A program made the position numbers and the translations under genes. Below, piece after piece: positions 8,300 through 17,924 of a stretch of 64,000 nt of DNA. The number at the start of each line of letters is the position of its first letter. Position 1 is the stretch's first letter. Source of the stretch: Alphaproteobacteria bacterium (GTDB taxonomy: Bacteria > Pseudomonadota > Alphaproteobacteria > Sphingomonadales > Kordiimonadaceae); contig SBGU01000040.1 of the NCBI GenBank assembly GCA_006226495.1, positions 16,589 to 80,588 on the forward strand. The letters run 5' to 3'. Under the pieces are notes generated by a model. That model did not search any database, was not told the origin of the DNA, and saw only the letters and a program-made list of their open reading frames with translations.

Positions 8300-9079
8300 A
8301 TGAAATATATTTTTGCGACCCTGGCCCTGGCCACCGCCTTTATTGCAGGCACGGCAGGCGCAGACGACAGCACCCCGGAGCCTGTGACCGTTTTTGCAGC
8401 CTCAAGCCTCACCGATGTCCTGGGTGAACAGGCCAAAAACTGGTCGAGCGAAAACAAGCGCCCGATGCCCCGGCTTTCTTTTGGTGCCAGCGCCACCATG
8501 GCGCGGCAGATCATGTCCGGCGCACCGGCCGACCTGATGCTGAGCGCAAACCCTGCATGGGTTTTCACCCTGTCGGACGAAGGCCTGTTGAAAACCGAAC
8601 CGGTGGCGCTCGTGAAAAACAGCCTGGTGCTGGTGATGCCGGGTGTCAGCCTGCCGGCCACACCCGAGCGGGCGGTATCGGCCCAGTTGGTGAAACAGGC
8701 CACACGCGGCGGTCGGCTCGCGATCGCCGATCCGGCGGTTGCCCCCGCGGGCGCCTATGCCAAAAACTTCCTTGAACAGGTCGGCCTGTGGACCGAACTT
8801 GAGCCGCGCGTTGCGATCAGCCCCAATGTGCGCCGCACGCTCTTGCTGGTGGAACGCGGCGGCCTGCCGGGCTTCGTCTATTCCAGCGACGCCAGGGCCA
8901 GCAAATATGTCACCATCGTCGGCACCGTGCCCGAGGATGCCGGCAACCCCATCCTTTATATGGCTGGCCTGACGAAAGATGCCGCACCGGACGCGGACCA
9001 GTTCCTGGCCTACCTGATTGGTGTGCAGGCCCGGGCGGTGTGGGAAAAGTACGGTTTTGTGCCACTTGACCTGAAATGA
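8300..9079 (+). CDS. modA: Molybdate-binding periplasmic protein ModA
   Basis: A 259-residue solute-binding protein with a signal peptide (cleavage near AGTAGA-DD). Family motifs are VFAASSLTDVL, FGASATMARQI, GAPADLMLSAN, ADPAVAPAGAYAK and GFVYSSDA, which build the oxyanion pocket of ModA. It would deliver molybdate to a ModBC importer for molybdenum cofactor synthesis, needed for the nitrate reductase in this window. No modB or modC follows, so it is an orphan here; tungstate or another oxyanion is an alternative ligand. Confidence 0.88.
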   Translation: MKYIFATLALATAFIAGTAGADDSTPEPVTVFAASSLTDVLGEQAKNWSSENKRPMPRLSFGASATMARQIMSGAPADLMLSANPAWVFTLSDEGLLKTEPVALVKNSLVLVMPGVSLPATPERAVSAQLVKQATRGGRLAIADPAVAPAGAYAKNFLEQVGLWTELEPRVAISPNVRRTLLLVERGGLPGFVYSSDARASKYVTIVGTVPEDAGNPILYMAGLTKDAAPDADQFLAYLIGVQARAVWEKYGFVPLDLK

Positions 9080-9408
9080 TACAGTTTTTGATGTATCAAA
9101 GCGGGACAATATGCTTCATTTCGGGACACATATTTGAGCCAAAAATATCAAGTTATTGAAATATATAGACTTTAATTTCTGGCACAGCCCTTGAAATATA
9201 AATTGCGAACCTGGTGCTCCGGCTGCCACCGAAATCCGGGTTCCCGATTTAGGTTCTTCCCGCTGCCACGGGTTGTAACCCTGTAAAGTTGAAACCGGCT
9301 GTGCCATTTGCCCCACCTCAATCCGCCCGGCACAGTCGGTTTCAGTCTTTTTAGGCCTTCCCGATTTCCGCAAATGCAGCTACCCATAAGGCAAACGAAG
9401 GACGCCTT
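9080..9408. other. AT-rich intergenic region with repeats
   Basis: No convincing gene. TGATACA (9077-9083, overlapping the modA stop) and TGTATCA (9092-9098) form an inverted repeat around a T-run, a weak terminator. CGGGACA occurs at 9102-9108 and 9122-9128, exactly 20 bp apart. Bases 9129-9190 are markedly AT-rich. An 85-codon minus-strand frame (9116-9373) has no family resemblance and was not called. Confidence 0.5.
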
Positions 9409-10332
9409 ATGAGCATCGGATTCATTCAGGATTTCACGGCGAATTATGGAATTGCCGAGGCGCGCAGCAACCGCGTGACCCGCGTGCTGTGCAAAAACCC
9501 GAGCCCCTATACCTACACCGGTACCGCCACCTATCTTGTGGGTGCCGGCAGCAATCTGGCGGTCATCGACCCCGGCCCCTTGATGCCGGAGCATGGCGAA
9601 GCAATCCTGAACGCCGCAGGCGACCGCACCATCAGCCATATCCTCGTGACCCACAGCCATATCGACCACAGCCCGCTCTCGGCCTGGCTGGCTGAACGCA
9701 CGGGGGCGCCGGTATACGGCTTCGGGCCGCACGGCACCGGCCGCAAGACCGGCCTTGAAGGCGAGGATGTCGAAGCCGGCGCCGACCGCAGCTTCATGCC
9801 CGACATCCGGCTTGCGGACGGCGACACGGTCACGGGTGACGGCTGGACCATCCGGGCCATCCATACACCCGGCCATACCGCCAACCACCTGTGTTTTTAT
9901 CTGGAAGAAGAAAAGGCGCTGTTTGTCGGCGACCATATCATGGGCTGGGCCACCACGGTTATCGCGCCGCCCGACGGCGACATGCGCGACTATCTCGCGA
10001 GCCTCGACAGGGTGATCGCCCTCGCGCCCGACCGGCTGTACCCTACCCACGGCCCGGCGGTCGACGATCCCGTACCGTTTGTGCGCGGCATATATGACCA
10101 CCGGCTGAAGCGGGAAGAACAGATCCTGGCGCACCTTGAAGAAGGCCCCTGCACCATCGATATAATGGTCAGCCGCATGTACAAGGGTGTCGATCCGCGC
10201 CTCTTTGGTGCTGCCGCGCGGTCGGTGTTCGGGCACCTGATTGCGCTTCGAGACGAAGGCCGGGTGCTGACCGATGGCCCCGCACGACTGGACAGCATAT
10301 ACAGGCTTGGCCAGGCGCCAATAAATCCTTGA
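9409..10332 (+). CDS. MBL-fold metallo-hydrolase, LACTB2/glyoxalase-II-like
   Basis: A 307-residue cytoplasmic hydrolase with a full zinc-ligand set: THSHIDHSPL, TPGHTANHLCF, VGDHIMGW and THGPAVDD. The C-terminal 60 or so residues (RMYKGVDPRLFGAAARSVFGHLIALRDEGRV) look like the winged-helix end of LACTB2-type proteins (endoribonuclease or thioester hydrolase in studied members). A GAAGGA ribosome site precedes the ATG. It sits directly upstream of nadA-nadC and may be cotranscribed. Confidence 0.82.
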   Translation: MSIGFIQDFTANYGIAEARSNRVTRVLCKNPSPYTYTGTATYLVGAGSNLAVIDPGPLMPEHGEAILNAAGDRTISHILVTHSHIDHSPLSAWLAERTGAPVYGFGPHGTGRKTGLEGEDVEAGADRSFMPDIRLADGDTVTGDGWTIRAIHTPGHTANHLCFYLEEEKALFVGDHIMGWATTVIAPPDGDMRDYLASLDRVIALAPDRLYPTHGPAVDDPVPFVRGIYDHRLKREEQILAHLEEGPCTIDIMVSRMYKGVDPRLFGAAARSVFGHLIALRDEGRVLTDGPARLDSIYRLGQAPINP

Positions 10333-10413
10333 TTGCCAAGGCGGGCGCTGCCCGGTATCTATGCGGCAGATTTGTTACCAGTGAACGCGCGGGAAGGCGC
10401 GGGAGACGAGCTT

Positions 10414-11412
10414 ATGAACCTGATGAACAACCCGGCTGTTGACCCGACCCTCGACCTTGTTGCCGAAATCAACCGGCTCAGGAAAGAGAAGAATGCCGTC
10501 ATCCTGGCGCATTATTACCAGGCCGGTGAAATCCAGGACATCGCCGATTTTGTCGGCGACAGCCTCGATCTTTCCCGCAAGGCGGCGGAAACCGATGCCG
10601 ATGTCATCGTCTTCTGCGGTGTGCGTTTCATGGCCGAGGTCGCCAAGATCCTGAGCCCCCAGAAAACCGTGGTGCTGCCCGACCTGAAGGCCGGCTGCAG
10701 CCTTGAGGACAGTTGCCCGCCGGACGAATTCGAGAAATTTGTCAAGGCGCACCCCGACCATATGGTGCTGAGCTATATCAACTGCTCGGCCAAGGTGAAG
10801 GCGCTGACCGACATCATCGTCACCAGCTCGAACGCTGAACATATTGTCGCAAGCCTGCCCGCGGACCAGAAGATCATTTTCGCGCCCGACCGGCACCTTG
10901 GCGGTTACCTGTCGCGCAAGCTGGGCCGCGACATGCTTCTGTGGCAGGGCACCTGCATGGTGCATGAACTGTTCAGCGAAAAGGAACTGATCAAGCTGAA
11001 GGCCCAGTATCCGGACGCGCCGGTTGCCGCACACCCCGAATGCCCGGACCAGATCGTGCAGCATGCCGACCATGTGGGCTCCACCAGCTCGATCCTCAAA
11101 TTCGCCACCGAAAGTGACGCCGACACCATCATTGTCGCGACCGAGCCGGGCATCATCCACCAGATGCAGAAGGCGGCCCCGCACAAGACCTTCATCGGCG
11201 CCCCCGGTGCCGACGGCAATTGCAGTTGCAACACCTGCCCCTTCATGGCGCTCAATACCATGGAAAAGCTGTATCTGTGCCTGCGCGACCTGGGCCCCGA
11301 AATCGACCTGGATGAAGAAACCCGCGTCAAGGCGGAAAAGCCGCTCCGGCGCATGCTGGAACTGAGCCCCACCAAGGGCCCGGCCAAAGACGTTTCCGCC
11401 ATCGGCGCCTGA
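10414..11412 (+). CDS. nadA: Quinolinate synthase NadA
   Basis: A 332-residue [4Fe-4S] enzyme that condenses iminoaspartate with dihydroxyacetone phosphate to quinolinate in NAD synthesis. Cluster ligands appear as FCGVRF, GTCMVHE and the CSCNTCP group. ILAHYYQ, DFVGDSLDLS, APDRHLGGYL and HPECPDQI are family hallmarks. The ATG at 10414 follows GGGAGACGAG; upstream TTG/GTG starts in frame would add a non-conserved extension. nadC follows after 14 bp. nadB (aspartate oxidase) is not adjacent. Confidence 0.96.
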   Translation: MNLMNNPAVDPTLDLVAEINRLRKEKNAVILAHYYQAGEIQDIADFVGDSLDLSRKAAETDADVIVFCGVRFMAEVAKILSPQKTVVLPDLKAGCSLEDSCPPDEFEKFVKAHPDHMVLSYINCSAKVKALTDIIVTSSNAEHIVASLPADQKIIFAPDRHLGGYLSRKLGRDMLLWQGTCMVHELFSEKELIKLKAQYPDAPVAAHPECPDQIVQHADHVGSTSSILKFATESDADTIIVATEPGIIHQMQKAAPHKTFIGAPGADGNCSCNTCPFMALNTMEKLYLCLRDLGPEIDLDEETRVKAEKPLRRMLELSPTKGPAKDVSAIGA

Positions 11413-11426
11413 GGGACCAGCCCGGC

Positions 11427-12272
11427 ATGACCGACTTTCCGCTGAATGCTGCCGAAATCGAACGCTTCATCGACACGGCCTTCGCCGAGGATATCGCCGA
11501 TGGCGATGTGACATGCGCGACCGTGATCCCGGCGGATGCGCGGCTGAAGGCGGTGATGAACGCGCGCGAAGCCATGGTGATTGCCGGCCTGCCGCTGATT
11601 GAACCGATCTTCCGCCGGCTGGACCCCGATTGCACGGTGCGTTTCCACCTGCGGGACGGTGACCGCGCTGCGGCGGGTGATACCATTGTCGAAATCGAAG
11701 GCGCCGCCCGTGCGCTATTGAGCGCGGAACGCACCGCGCTCAATATCCTGCAGCACCTGTCCGGCATCGCGACCCTGACCCTCAGTTATGTCGAGCGTAT
11801 CGAAGGCACGGGTGCCCGGCTTCTGGATACGCGCAAGACCATCCCGGGGCTCAGGAAGCTGGCCAAGTATGCCACGGCCATGGGCGGGGCCAAAAACCAC
11901 CGCATGGGCCTGTTTGATGCCGTCATGATCAAGGACAATCATATCGCGGTTGCGGGCTCGGTTTCCAAAGCCGTGGCCGGCGCCAAGGCTGCTGGCCGTA
12001 CCGATATCCAGGTGGAATGCGATACCATCGCGCAGGTGCGCGAGGCACTGGATGCCGGTGCCAACAGCCTGCTTCTGGACAATATGCCGCCGCCGGTGCT
12101 CAGGGAAGCCGTGAAGCTTGTGGCGGGCCGCATCAGTTGCGAAGCCTCTGGCGGTGTGACGCTCGATACCATTCGGGCAATCGCGGAAACCGGTGTGACC
12201 TATATTTCGGTGGGACGGCTGACCCAGTCGGCCCCCGCAGTCGACATCGGCCTCGATTTTTCCGCGGCCTGA
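11427..12272 (+). CDS. nadC: Nicotinate-nucleotide pyrophosphorylase (carboxylating) NadC
   Basis: A 281-residue enzyme that makes nicotinate mononucleotide from quinolinate and PRPP. Motifs include EDIADGDVTCATVIP, LNILQHLSGIATLT, DTRKTIPGLR, GGAKNHRMGLFDAVMIKDNH (split over 11883-11940), VECDTIAQ, DNMPPP and SGGVTLDTIRAIAETGV. Full length. In the nadA-nadC operon; convergent with the next gene, ten bases away. Confidence 0.96.
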   Translation: MTDFPLNAAEIERFIDTAFAEDIADGDVTCATVIPADARLKAVMNAREAMVIAGLPLIEPIFRRLDPDCTVRFHLRDGDRAAAGDTIVEIEGAARALLSAERTALNILQHLSGIATLTLSYVERIEGTGARLLDTRKTIPGLRKLAKYATAMGGAKNHRMGLFDAVMIKDNHIAVAGSVSKAVAGAKAAGRTDIQVECDTIAQVREALDAGANSLLLDNMPPPVLREAVKLVAGRISCEASGGVTLDTIRAIAETGVTYISVGRLTQSAPAVDIGLDFSAA

Positions 12273-12282
12273 CGACTGACGC

Positions 12283-12684
12283 TCAGGCGTGCCCGCCATA
12301 ATGGTGCGCGCGGATATCATGGAGTTCGCTGTCAAGCTGGTGCCAGGTCGCTTCGTCGATGGCGTTTTTCCAGACACACGACAGCGCCACGCAGAAATTC
12401 TGGCTTTCACGCGCGGCTTCGAGGAGAAGACCGAGCATTTCAGGGCCATGATGGCGCACCAGTTCTTTCAGGGGACCAGTGCCCAGGCCCGCGAGCGCCT
12501 TGACATTGTCGCCCTCGGCGGTGTTGGCGATGACCCAGCATACCTTGAAGCCCAGCATGCCGTCGTCGCGGCACAGGCGTGCGAGCTTGCCAAGGGCAAA
12601 CATTTCCGGCTGGTCGAGCCGCTGCCCGCCCAGATAAAATCCCAGATAGTCAGCCGCCAACTGGTGAATTTCGGCTTCCTGCAT
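12283..12684 (-). CDS. Small protein of unknown function, DUF6869-like
   Basis: A 133-residue helical protein. The part from GFKVCWVIANTAEGD through LGTGPLKELVRHHGPEM to CVWKNAIDEATWHQL matches my memory of the DUF6869 pattern (a repeat-like helical domain ending in a VWxNxMxxExW motif). No signal peptide. I chose the ATG at 12684 (MQEAEIHQLAADYLGFYLG) because the domain begins there; the same frame extends to 12810 with an unconvincing N-terminus. Function unknown; DUF6869-type domains are often associated with toxin/immunity loci but nothing nearby supports that here. Confidence 0.65.
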   Translation of the reverse strand: MQEAEIHQLAADYLGFYLGGQRLDQPEMFALGKLARLCRDDGMLGFKVCWVIANTAEGDNVKALAGLGTGPLKELVRHHGPEMLGLLLEAARESQNFCVALSCVWKNAIDEATWHQLDSELHDIRAHHYGGHA

Positions 12685-12900
12685 AAAACTGTCGTCCCGG
12701 TCCGGGCATGTTGTCTCTGCGTACAACCCGTGCCCCTCTCTTTTGCCGGAATGCAATAGCGCTTTCCGACCCCCGGGTTGCATAATGCTTATACGCGCGG
12801 GAACACGCAAACATTGCCCCGTATTTTACTAAAATTTTAATTATCTGTTAACCATACATGCCCATGTAACCACAGGCAGAATCCGGTTGGTCCTTCAGGA

Positions 12901-13671
12901 TTACGGCCCCCGGAACTCTTTCATGTATTCGGGCATTTTTGCCTGCAGCCGCTTGATACGATTGTCGTCGGACGGGTGGGTGGACAGGAAGGTCGGCTGG
13001 CCGCCGGCGTCCTTCAGGGTCTTCATTTTCTGCCACAGTTTCACGGCAGCATGCGGATCGAACCCGGCACGCGCCATATAGACGGTGCCGACATCGTCGG
13101 CTTCCAGTTCCATGTCGCGGCTGTGCGGCAGCGCGACAAAACCCTGTGCCGCCAGGGCGCCAAGGCCCACGGCAAGCTGGGCGGTCTCGTTATCGGTACC
13201 GGCGGCCACGGCAGCACCGGCACCCGCCAGGATCATGTTCTGCACCTGGGCGCGGCTCATCTGCTCGGCACCGTGGCGCAGCACCGCATGGGCGATTTCG
13301 TGCCCCAGCACGGCGGCCAGTTCGGAATCGTCGAAACTCTCGACCATCTTGGCATAGACCGCGACCTTGCCGCCCGGCAGCGCCCAGGCGTTCAGGACAG
13401 GCTCGTCGATCACAACAAATTCCCACGGCAGCTCGGGCGCATCGGAAATGGCAGCGATGCGTTTGCCGATCCGGCTCACCCGTTCGGCCATCACGCCGGT
13501 CTCGAGCACCGGGGCGGTCTTCTTGACCTCCTGCATGGCCTCAAGGCCAAGGGCCGCGTCCTCGGACGCCGGGATGGTGATGAACTGCGACCGGCCGGTC
13601 ACTTCATTGGTGGTTACACATGCCGTCACCGCAAGAAGCGACGCGGCGGCAAGAAGATGCCTGACTGCCAT
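12901..13671 (-). CDS. M48-family metalloprotease, lipoprotein
   Basis: A 256-residue periplasmic zinc peptidase of the LoiP/BepA/Oma1 kind. A lipobox ends in VTAC (Cys 18), so it should be acylated and anchored. HEIAHAVLRHGAEQ gives the HExxH zinc site and ELEADDVG the third ligand; HPSDDNRI is the typical C-terminal motif. The ATG at 13671 follows AGGGGACCCCT and gives a proper lipoprotein signal, whereas the longer frame to 13830 does not. Likely role: outer-membrane protein quality control. Confidence 0.9.
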   Translation of the reverse strand: MAVRHLLAAASLLAVTACVTTNEVTGRSQFITIPASEDAALGLEAMQEVKKTAPVLETGVMAERVSRIGKRIAAISDAPELPWEFVVIDEPVLNAWALPGGKVAVYAKMVESFDDSELAAVLGHEIAHAVLRHGAEQMSRAQVQNMILAGAGAAVAAGTDNETAQLAVGLGALAAQGFVALPHSRDMELEADDVGTVYMARAGFDPHAAVKLWQKMKTLKDAGGQPTFLSTHPSDDNRIKRLQAKMPEYMKEFRGP

Positions 13672-13771
13672 AGGGGTCCCCTGTCCTTTGACTGATCTTG
13701 TCCTTAGACTGTTCAACTGACAGCATAGCAGACCGGAAAGGGCAAAAAAGCGGCAGCGTGCAAAAAACAGC

Positions 13772-13805
13772 AAAAACGGCGGTCCCCCGTGGGAACCACC
13801 GTTTT
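13772..13805 (-). terminator. Terminator after rpmF
   Basis: Arms around 13772-13785 and 13791-13805 (outer arm AAAACGG with CCGTTTT) form an imperfect stem, followed on the minus strand by a T-rich stretch (TTTTTGCTGTTTTTTG). It lies 35 bp beyond the rpmF stop. Confidence 0.65.
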
Positions 13806-13839
13806 CTGAAGTCGCCGAAGCGATCCGCAAGCCGGGGAC

Positions 13840-14025
13840 TTAGTAGTCGCCCTTGGGCTCCAGGATCTGCTTGCCACGATACATGCCCGTTTTCAGGTCG
13901 ATGTGGTGGCGCAGCTTGTACTCGCCGGTGTGCGAGTCTTCTTGGAAGTTAACGCGGGCCAGCGCGTCGTGCGAACGGCGCATACCACGGCGGGACGGCG
14001 TTGTTTTTCTCTTAGGAACTGCCAT
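13840..14025 (-). CDS. rpmF: 50S ribosomal protein L32
   Basis: A 61-residue ribosomal protein with the universal start [20 protein letters not shown] and an [15 protein letters not shown] ending as in alphaproteobacterial L32. Lacks the zinc-binding cysteines found in some L32 versions. Single gene with its own terminator; plsX or a fatty-acid gene is not adjacent. Confidence 0.97.
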   Translation of the reverse strand: MAVPKRKTTPSRRGMRRSHDALARVNFQEDSHTGEYKLRHHIDLKTGMYRGKQILEPKGDY

Positions 14026-14294
14026 ATCTCTAACCTTTTTTCATCACCGCGACTGGGTATGCCACCCGTCCGGCCATCTCCACCGGGCCCACACATGCGT
14101 GAACCCCTTGATTCGAGGCGCGCACCATAAGGCGGGCACCCTTAAAAAGCAAGCAAAAGACGCGCACGCCTCGCCGGCTCTCTGTTCGGGCGGACAGATA
14201 ATTGATTCTTCAGCCCTTTTCAAGCGGACTTTTGACTTATAAGACCTATCTTTAGGGAAACACGCCGCCACGGGCGCGCTTCGGGAGGGACAAA

Positions 14295-15233
14295 ATGAGC
14301 AGAATCCTTTTTTATCTCGATGGTTACAGCCACGATGTCTGGCGCGAGGCCTTCAGGGCGGTCGACCCTTCGGTCGAGTTCAGGGGCTTTCCCGACTGGG
14401 GCAGCCCTGACGACGGGCCGGCCTATGCTTTTGTCTGGGAAGCCGAACCCGGCCTGTTGAAGCGATTCCCCAACATCAAGGCGATCTTTTCGCTGGGCGC
14501 GGGCGTCGACCATCTGATGCGCGATCCCGACCTGCCGAAGGACGTGCCCATCATCCGCATGGGCGATGACGGGCTGAAAGAAGGCATGGCCGAATATGTG
14601 CTGATGTCGGTGCTGATGCACCACCGGCAGATGCCGCTTCTGGCCACCGCGCAGTCGAAAGCCCGCTGGCAGCGGGTCTTTTCCCGCCCTGCCCGGCATG
14701 TCCGGGTCGGTATCCTGGGTTATGGCGCGCTGGGCAAATGTGCCGCCGAAGCGCTCAAACCGCTTGGATACAATATCGCCGCCTGGTCAAGAAGCCCGAA
14801 ACCCGCCGAGGATGGCGTGCAGCATTTCACCGGCGAAGATGCGCTCAATGACTTCCTGGCGCGCACCGATATTCTGGTGGGCCTGTTGCCCAGCACCAAG
14901 GAAACCGAGGGCCTGTTGAATTTCGACCGGCTGTCGCGCCTGCCGGAAGGGGCGTCGGTAATCAACGCCGGGCGCGGCACCCTGATCGTGCTCGAGGACC
15001 TGATCGCGCTTCTGAACAGCGGCTATCTGAAGGGCGCCACCCTGGATGTGTTCCCCGAGGAACCCCTGCCGGCCGACAGCCCGCTATGGCACCAGGAAGG
15101 GCTGTTGATCACGCCACACTGCGCTGCCATCACCCGGCCCGACACGGCGGCGGAATATGTGGTGCGCAATATTGGCCGCATCGAAGCCGGCGAGGTGCCG
15201 GAGAACATCCTGGACCTCGGACGCGGCTACTGA
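14295..15233 (+). CDS. ghrA: D-2-hydroxyacid dehydrogenase, glyoxylate/hydroxypyruvate reductase A type
   Basis: A 312-residue NAD(P)H-dependent reductase of glyoxylate and hydroxypyruvate. The nucleotide-binding motif is GILGYGALG; the catalytic Arg is in INAGRGTLIV, Glu in DVFPEEPLP and His in ITPHCAAI. SLGAGVDHLMRDPDLP is typical of the GhrA subgroup. Good ribosome site GGGAGGGAC. Monocistronic or leading toward the antiporter gene 145 bp downstream. Confidence 0.9.
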   Translation: MSRILFYLDGYSHDVWREAFRAVDPSVEFRGFPDWGSPDDGPAYAFVWEAEPGLLKRFPNIKAIFSLGAGVDHLMRDPDLPKDVPIIRMGDDGLKEGMAEYVLMSVLMHHRQMPLLATAQSKARWQRVFSRPARHVRVGILGYGALGKCAAEALKPLGYNIAAWSRSPKPAEDGVQHFTGEDALNDFLARTDILVGLLPSTKETEGLLNFDRLSRLPEGASVINAGRGTLIVLEDLIALLNSGYLKGATLDVFPEEPLPADSPLWHQEGLLITPHCAAITRPDTAAEYVVRNIGRIEAGEVPENILDLGRGY

Positions 15234-15378
15234 TGCTGTGCGCCGGGGCAGCAGCTTTGTGCGCAATGCGGCATCTGCACCGGGGGGCCTTTCTTTTGGC
15301 GCAGGCAATCCCTATATAAGCCGGTAGCCCAAAAAAGACGCCCGCACGTGGCGCCAGGAATAAGGATTCGATCACCCC

Positions 15379-16352
<974 letters not shown>

Positions 16353-16356
<4 letters not shown>

Positions 16357-17114
16357 GCGCTGCGCGCCCTGCTGTCCTGATCACCGGTGCCGCGCGCCGC
16401 ATCGGCCGTGCGCTGGCGCTGGACCTTGCCGGCCACGGCTGGGACGTGGCCATCCATTACCATGGCGCCGCCGACGAAGCCGAAGCCGTGGCGCGCGAGA
16501 TCAAGGCACTGGGCGCCCGCGCCGTGCTCCTGGGTGCCGAACTGGCCGATGCCGACGCAGCGTCCGGTCTGGTGCCCGCCGCCGTGAAAGCGCTCGGTCG
16601 GCCACTGGACGCCGTCATCAACAATGCTTCGATGTTCGAGAAGGACGATGTGCGGAGCCTGACAGCCGACAGTTTCGACCGGCACCAGGCCGTGAACCTG
16701 CGTGCGCCGCTCCTGATCGCACAGGCCTTTGCCCGCACCCTGCCCGCGCATCATACGGGGGCGGTTATCAATATCATCGACCAGCGGGTCCTGAAACTGA
16801 ACCCGCAATATATGTCCTATATGGTGTCCAAGTCCGGCCTGTGGACCCTGACCCGCACACTCGCGCAGGCGCTGGCGCCGCGTATCCGGGTAAACGGTAT
16901 CGGCCCGGGCCCGACTCTGAAGAACACGCGCCAGAGTGACGCTGACTTTGCCGAAGAACAGGCGCGCACCTTGCTTCGCCGCGGACCCGACCTCGCCGAA
17001 ATATGCGGTGCGGTGCGTTTTCTGCTTGAGACTCCGTCCGTCACAGGGCAAATGATTGCGCTGGACGGCGGCCAGCACCTCAACTGGCGCACCGACGATA
17101 TCCTGGAGGACTAG
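16353..17114 (+). CDS. Short-chain dehydrogenase, FolM-type dihydromonapterin/pteridine reductase
   Basis: A 253-residue SDR. The cofactor motif is TGAARRIGRALA, the Arg-rich variant seen in pteridine reductases and FolM rather than the plain TGxxxGxG. NNASMFEKDD, the catalytic region MSYMVSKSGLWTLTRTLA (Y and K four apart) and IGPGPTLKN follow. It starts with GTG overlapping the preceding stop (GTGA) and is followed three bases later by folB, supporting a pterin role. Confidence 0.85.
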
Positions 17115-17117
17115 GCC

Positions 17118-17543
17118 ATGGCGCATGACGACGCGACGGTGAAAAGCAATATCCTGCATCTGCCCTTTGCCGATGCCACCCGTTCCGTGCGCCATGTGTT
17201 TGTGCGTGATTACGAGACCGAAGCCGAGATCGGTGTCTATACCCAGGAAAAGGGCAAGACCCAGAAGATCCGCCTGAATGTCGACCTGTCCGTGCTCGAA
17301 AGCGGCGATCATCATGACGACCAGCTATCGAACGTGGTCTGCTATCACGACATCATCAAGGGCATCCAGACCATCCTGGCCTCCGGCCATATCAACCTTG
17401 TTGAAACCCTGGCCGAAAAAATTGCCGCCTTGGCCCTTGACGACAATCGCGTGATCGGGGTCCGCGTCAAGGTAGAGAAGCTGGAAGCGATCAAGGAAGC
17501 CCTGAGCGTCGGGGTCGAGATCGAACGTCACAGACACGCCTGA
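17118..17543 (+). CDS. folB: Dihydroneopterin aldolase
   Basis: A 141-residue folate-pathway enzyme converting dihydroneopterin to hydroxymethyl-dihydropterin. Recognisable features are VRDYETEAEIGVYTQEKGKTQKI, the strand NVDLSV, DQLSNVVCYHDII with the substrate-region Tyr, and LVETLAEKIA with the catalytic Glu. Three bases after the FolM-like reductase, so cotranscribed. Confidence 0.88.
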   Translation: MAHDDATVKSNILHLPFADATRSVRHVFVRDYETEAEIGVYTQEKGKTQKIRLNVDLSVLESGDHHDDQLSNVVCYHDIIKGIQTILASGHINLVETLAEKIAALALDDNRVIGVRVKVEKLEAIKEALSVGVEIERHRHA

Positions 17544-17579
17544 GACCTTAACCAATTAGTAACATTTGGTATTTTCCCT

Positions 17580-17600
17580 GCCGTTCGACATGCGAACGGC
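17580..17600 (+). repeat. Inverted repeat after folB
   Basis: GCCGTTCG-ACATG-CGAACGGC, a perfect 8-bp stem. It could slow or end folB transcripts, but the following GGAAGTTTTAC is a poor U-tract; an operator is equally possible. Confidence 0.45.
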
Positions 17601-17807
17601 GGAAGTTTTACACATCGAATCGGCTGCTGCCACAGGGCCAAAATCGAGGCAAGTTTACATTTCCCTCGGAGAAATAAATCTCTTATTGACCTTACACCAA
17701 CCGTTATAAATCAATGACTTAGCTATTTTGCCCATTTTTTGTGCAATCAGGGGAAACCTCAGTGTTACAGCCATGTTGCACCACAAGCGCATAAGTTTCC
17801 CACAAGG

Positions 17808-17816
17808 TTATCCACA
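17808..17816 (+). promoter_or_regulatory. DnaA box
   Basis: TTATCCACA matches the strong DnaA consensus exactly; TTTCCCACA, two mismatches, lies 12 bp upstream in the same orientation. Possibly transcriptional control of uvrC by DnaA; too few boxes and no origin neighbours to call an origin. Confidence 0.5.
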
Positions 17817-17924
17817 GGATTCGTGGAAATCTTTTGGACGAATCAAAATAGACAAGTTGAACCATTGAATCCGCCCTGCACTTCCGCCAAAAATGGGCCG
17901 CACACATTTCCGGAGACACACGCG

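Larger units (their letters stand above)
17544..17924. other. Intergenic region upstream of uvrC
   Basis: A 381-bp AT-rich stretch. GCCGTTCG (17580-17587) and CGAACGGC (17593-17600) form an 8-bp stem with a 5-nt loop but no immediate T-run. A perfect DnaA box TTATCCACA lies at 17808-17816 and a near match TTTCCCACA at 17796-17804. An in-frame start at 17739 would turn part of this into a UvrC extension, which is not supported. Confidence 0.6.

Noticed and set aside
9116..9373. 85-codon minus-strand ORF between modA and the metallo-hydrolase
   Set aside because: No ribosome site, no family resemblance, and shifting composition along its length.
17739..17924. UvrC N-terminal extension
   Set aside because: Non-conserved, contains the DnaA box region, and the GTG at 17925 has a ribosome site and gives the family length.
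17544..17924. Possible replication origin
   Set aside because: Only one perfect DnaA box, no dnaA, hemE or parAB neighbours, no 13-mer array.
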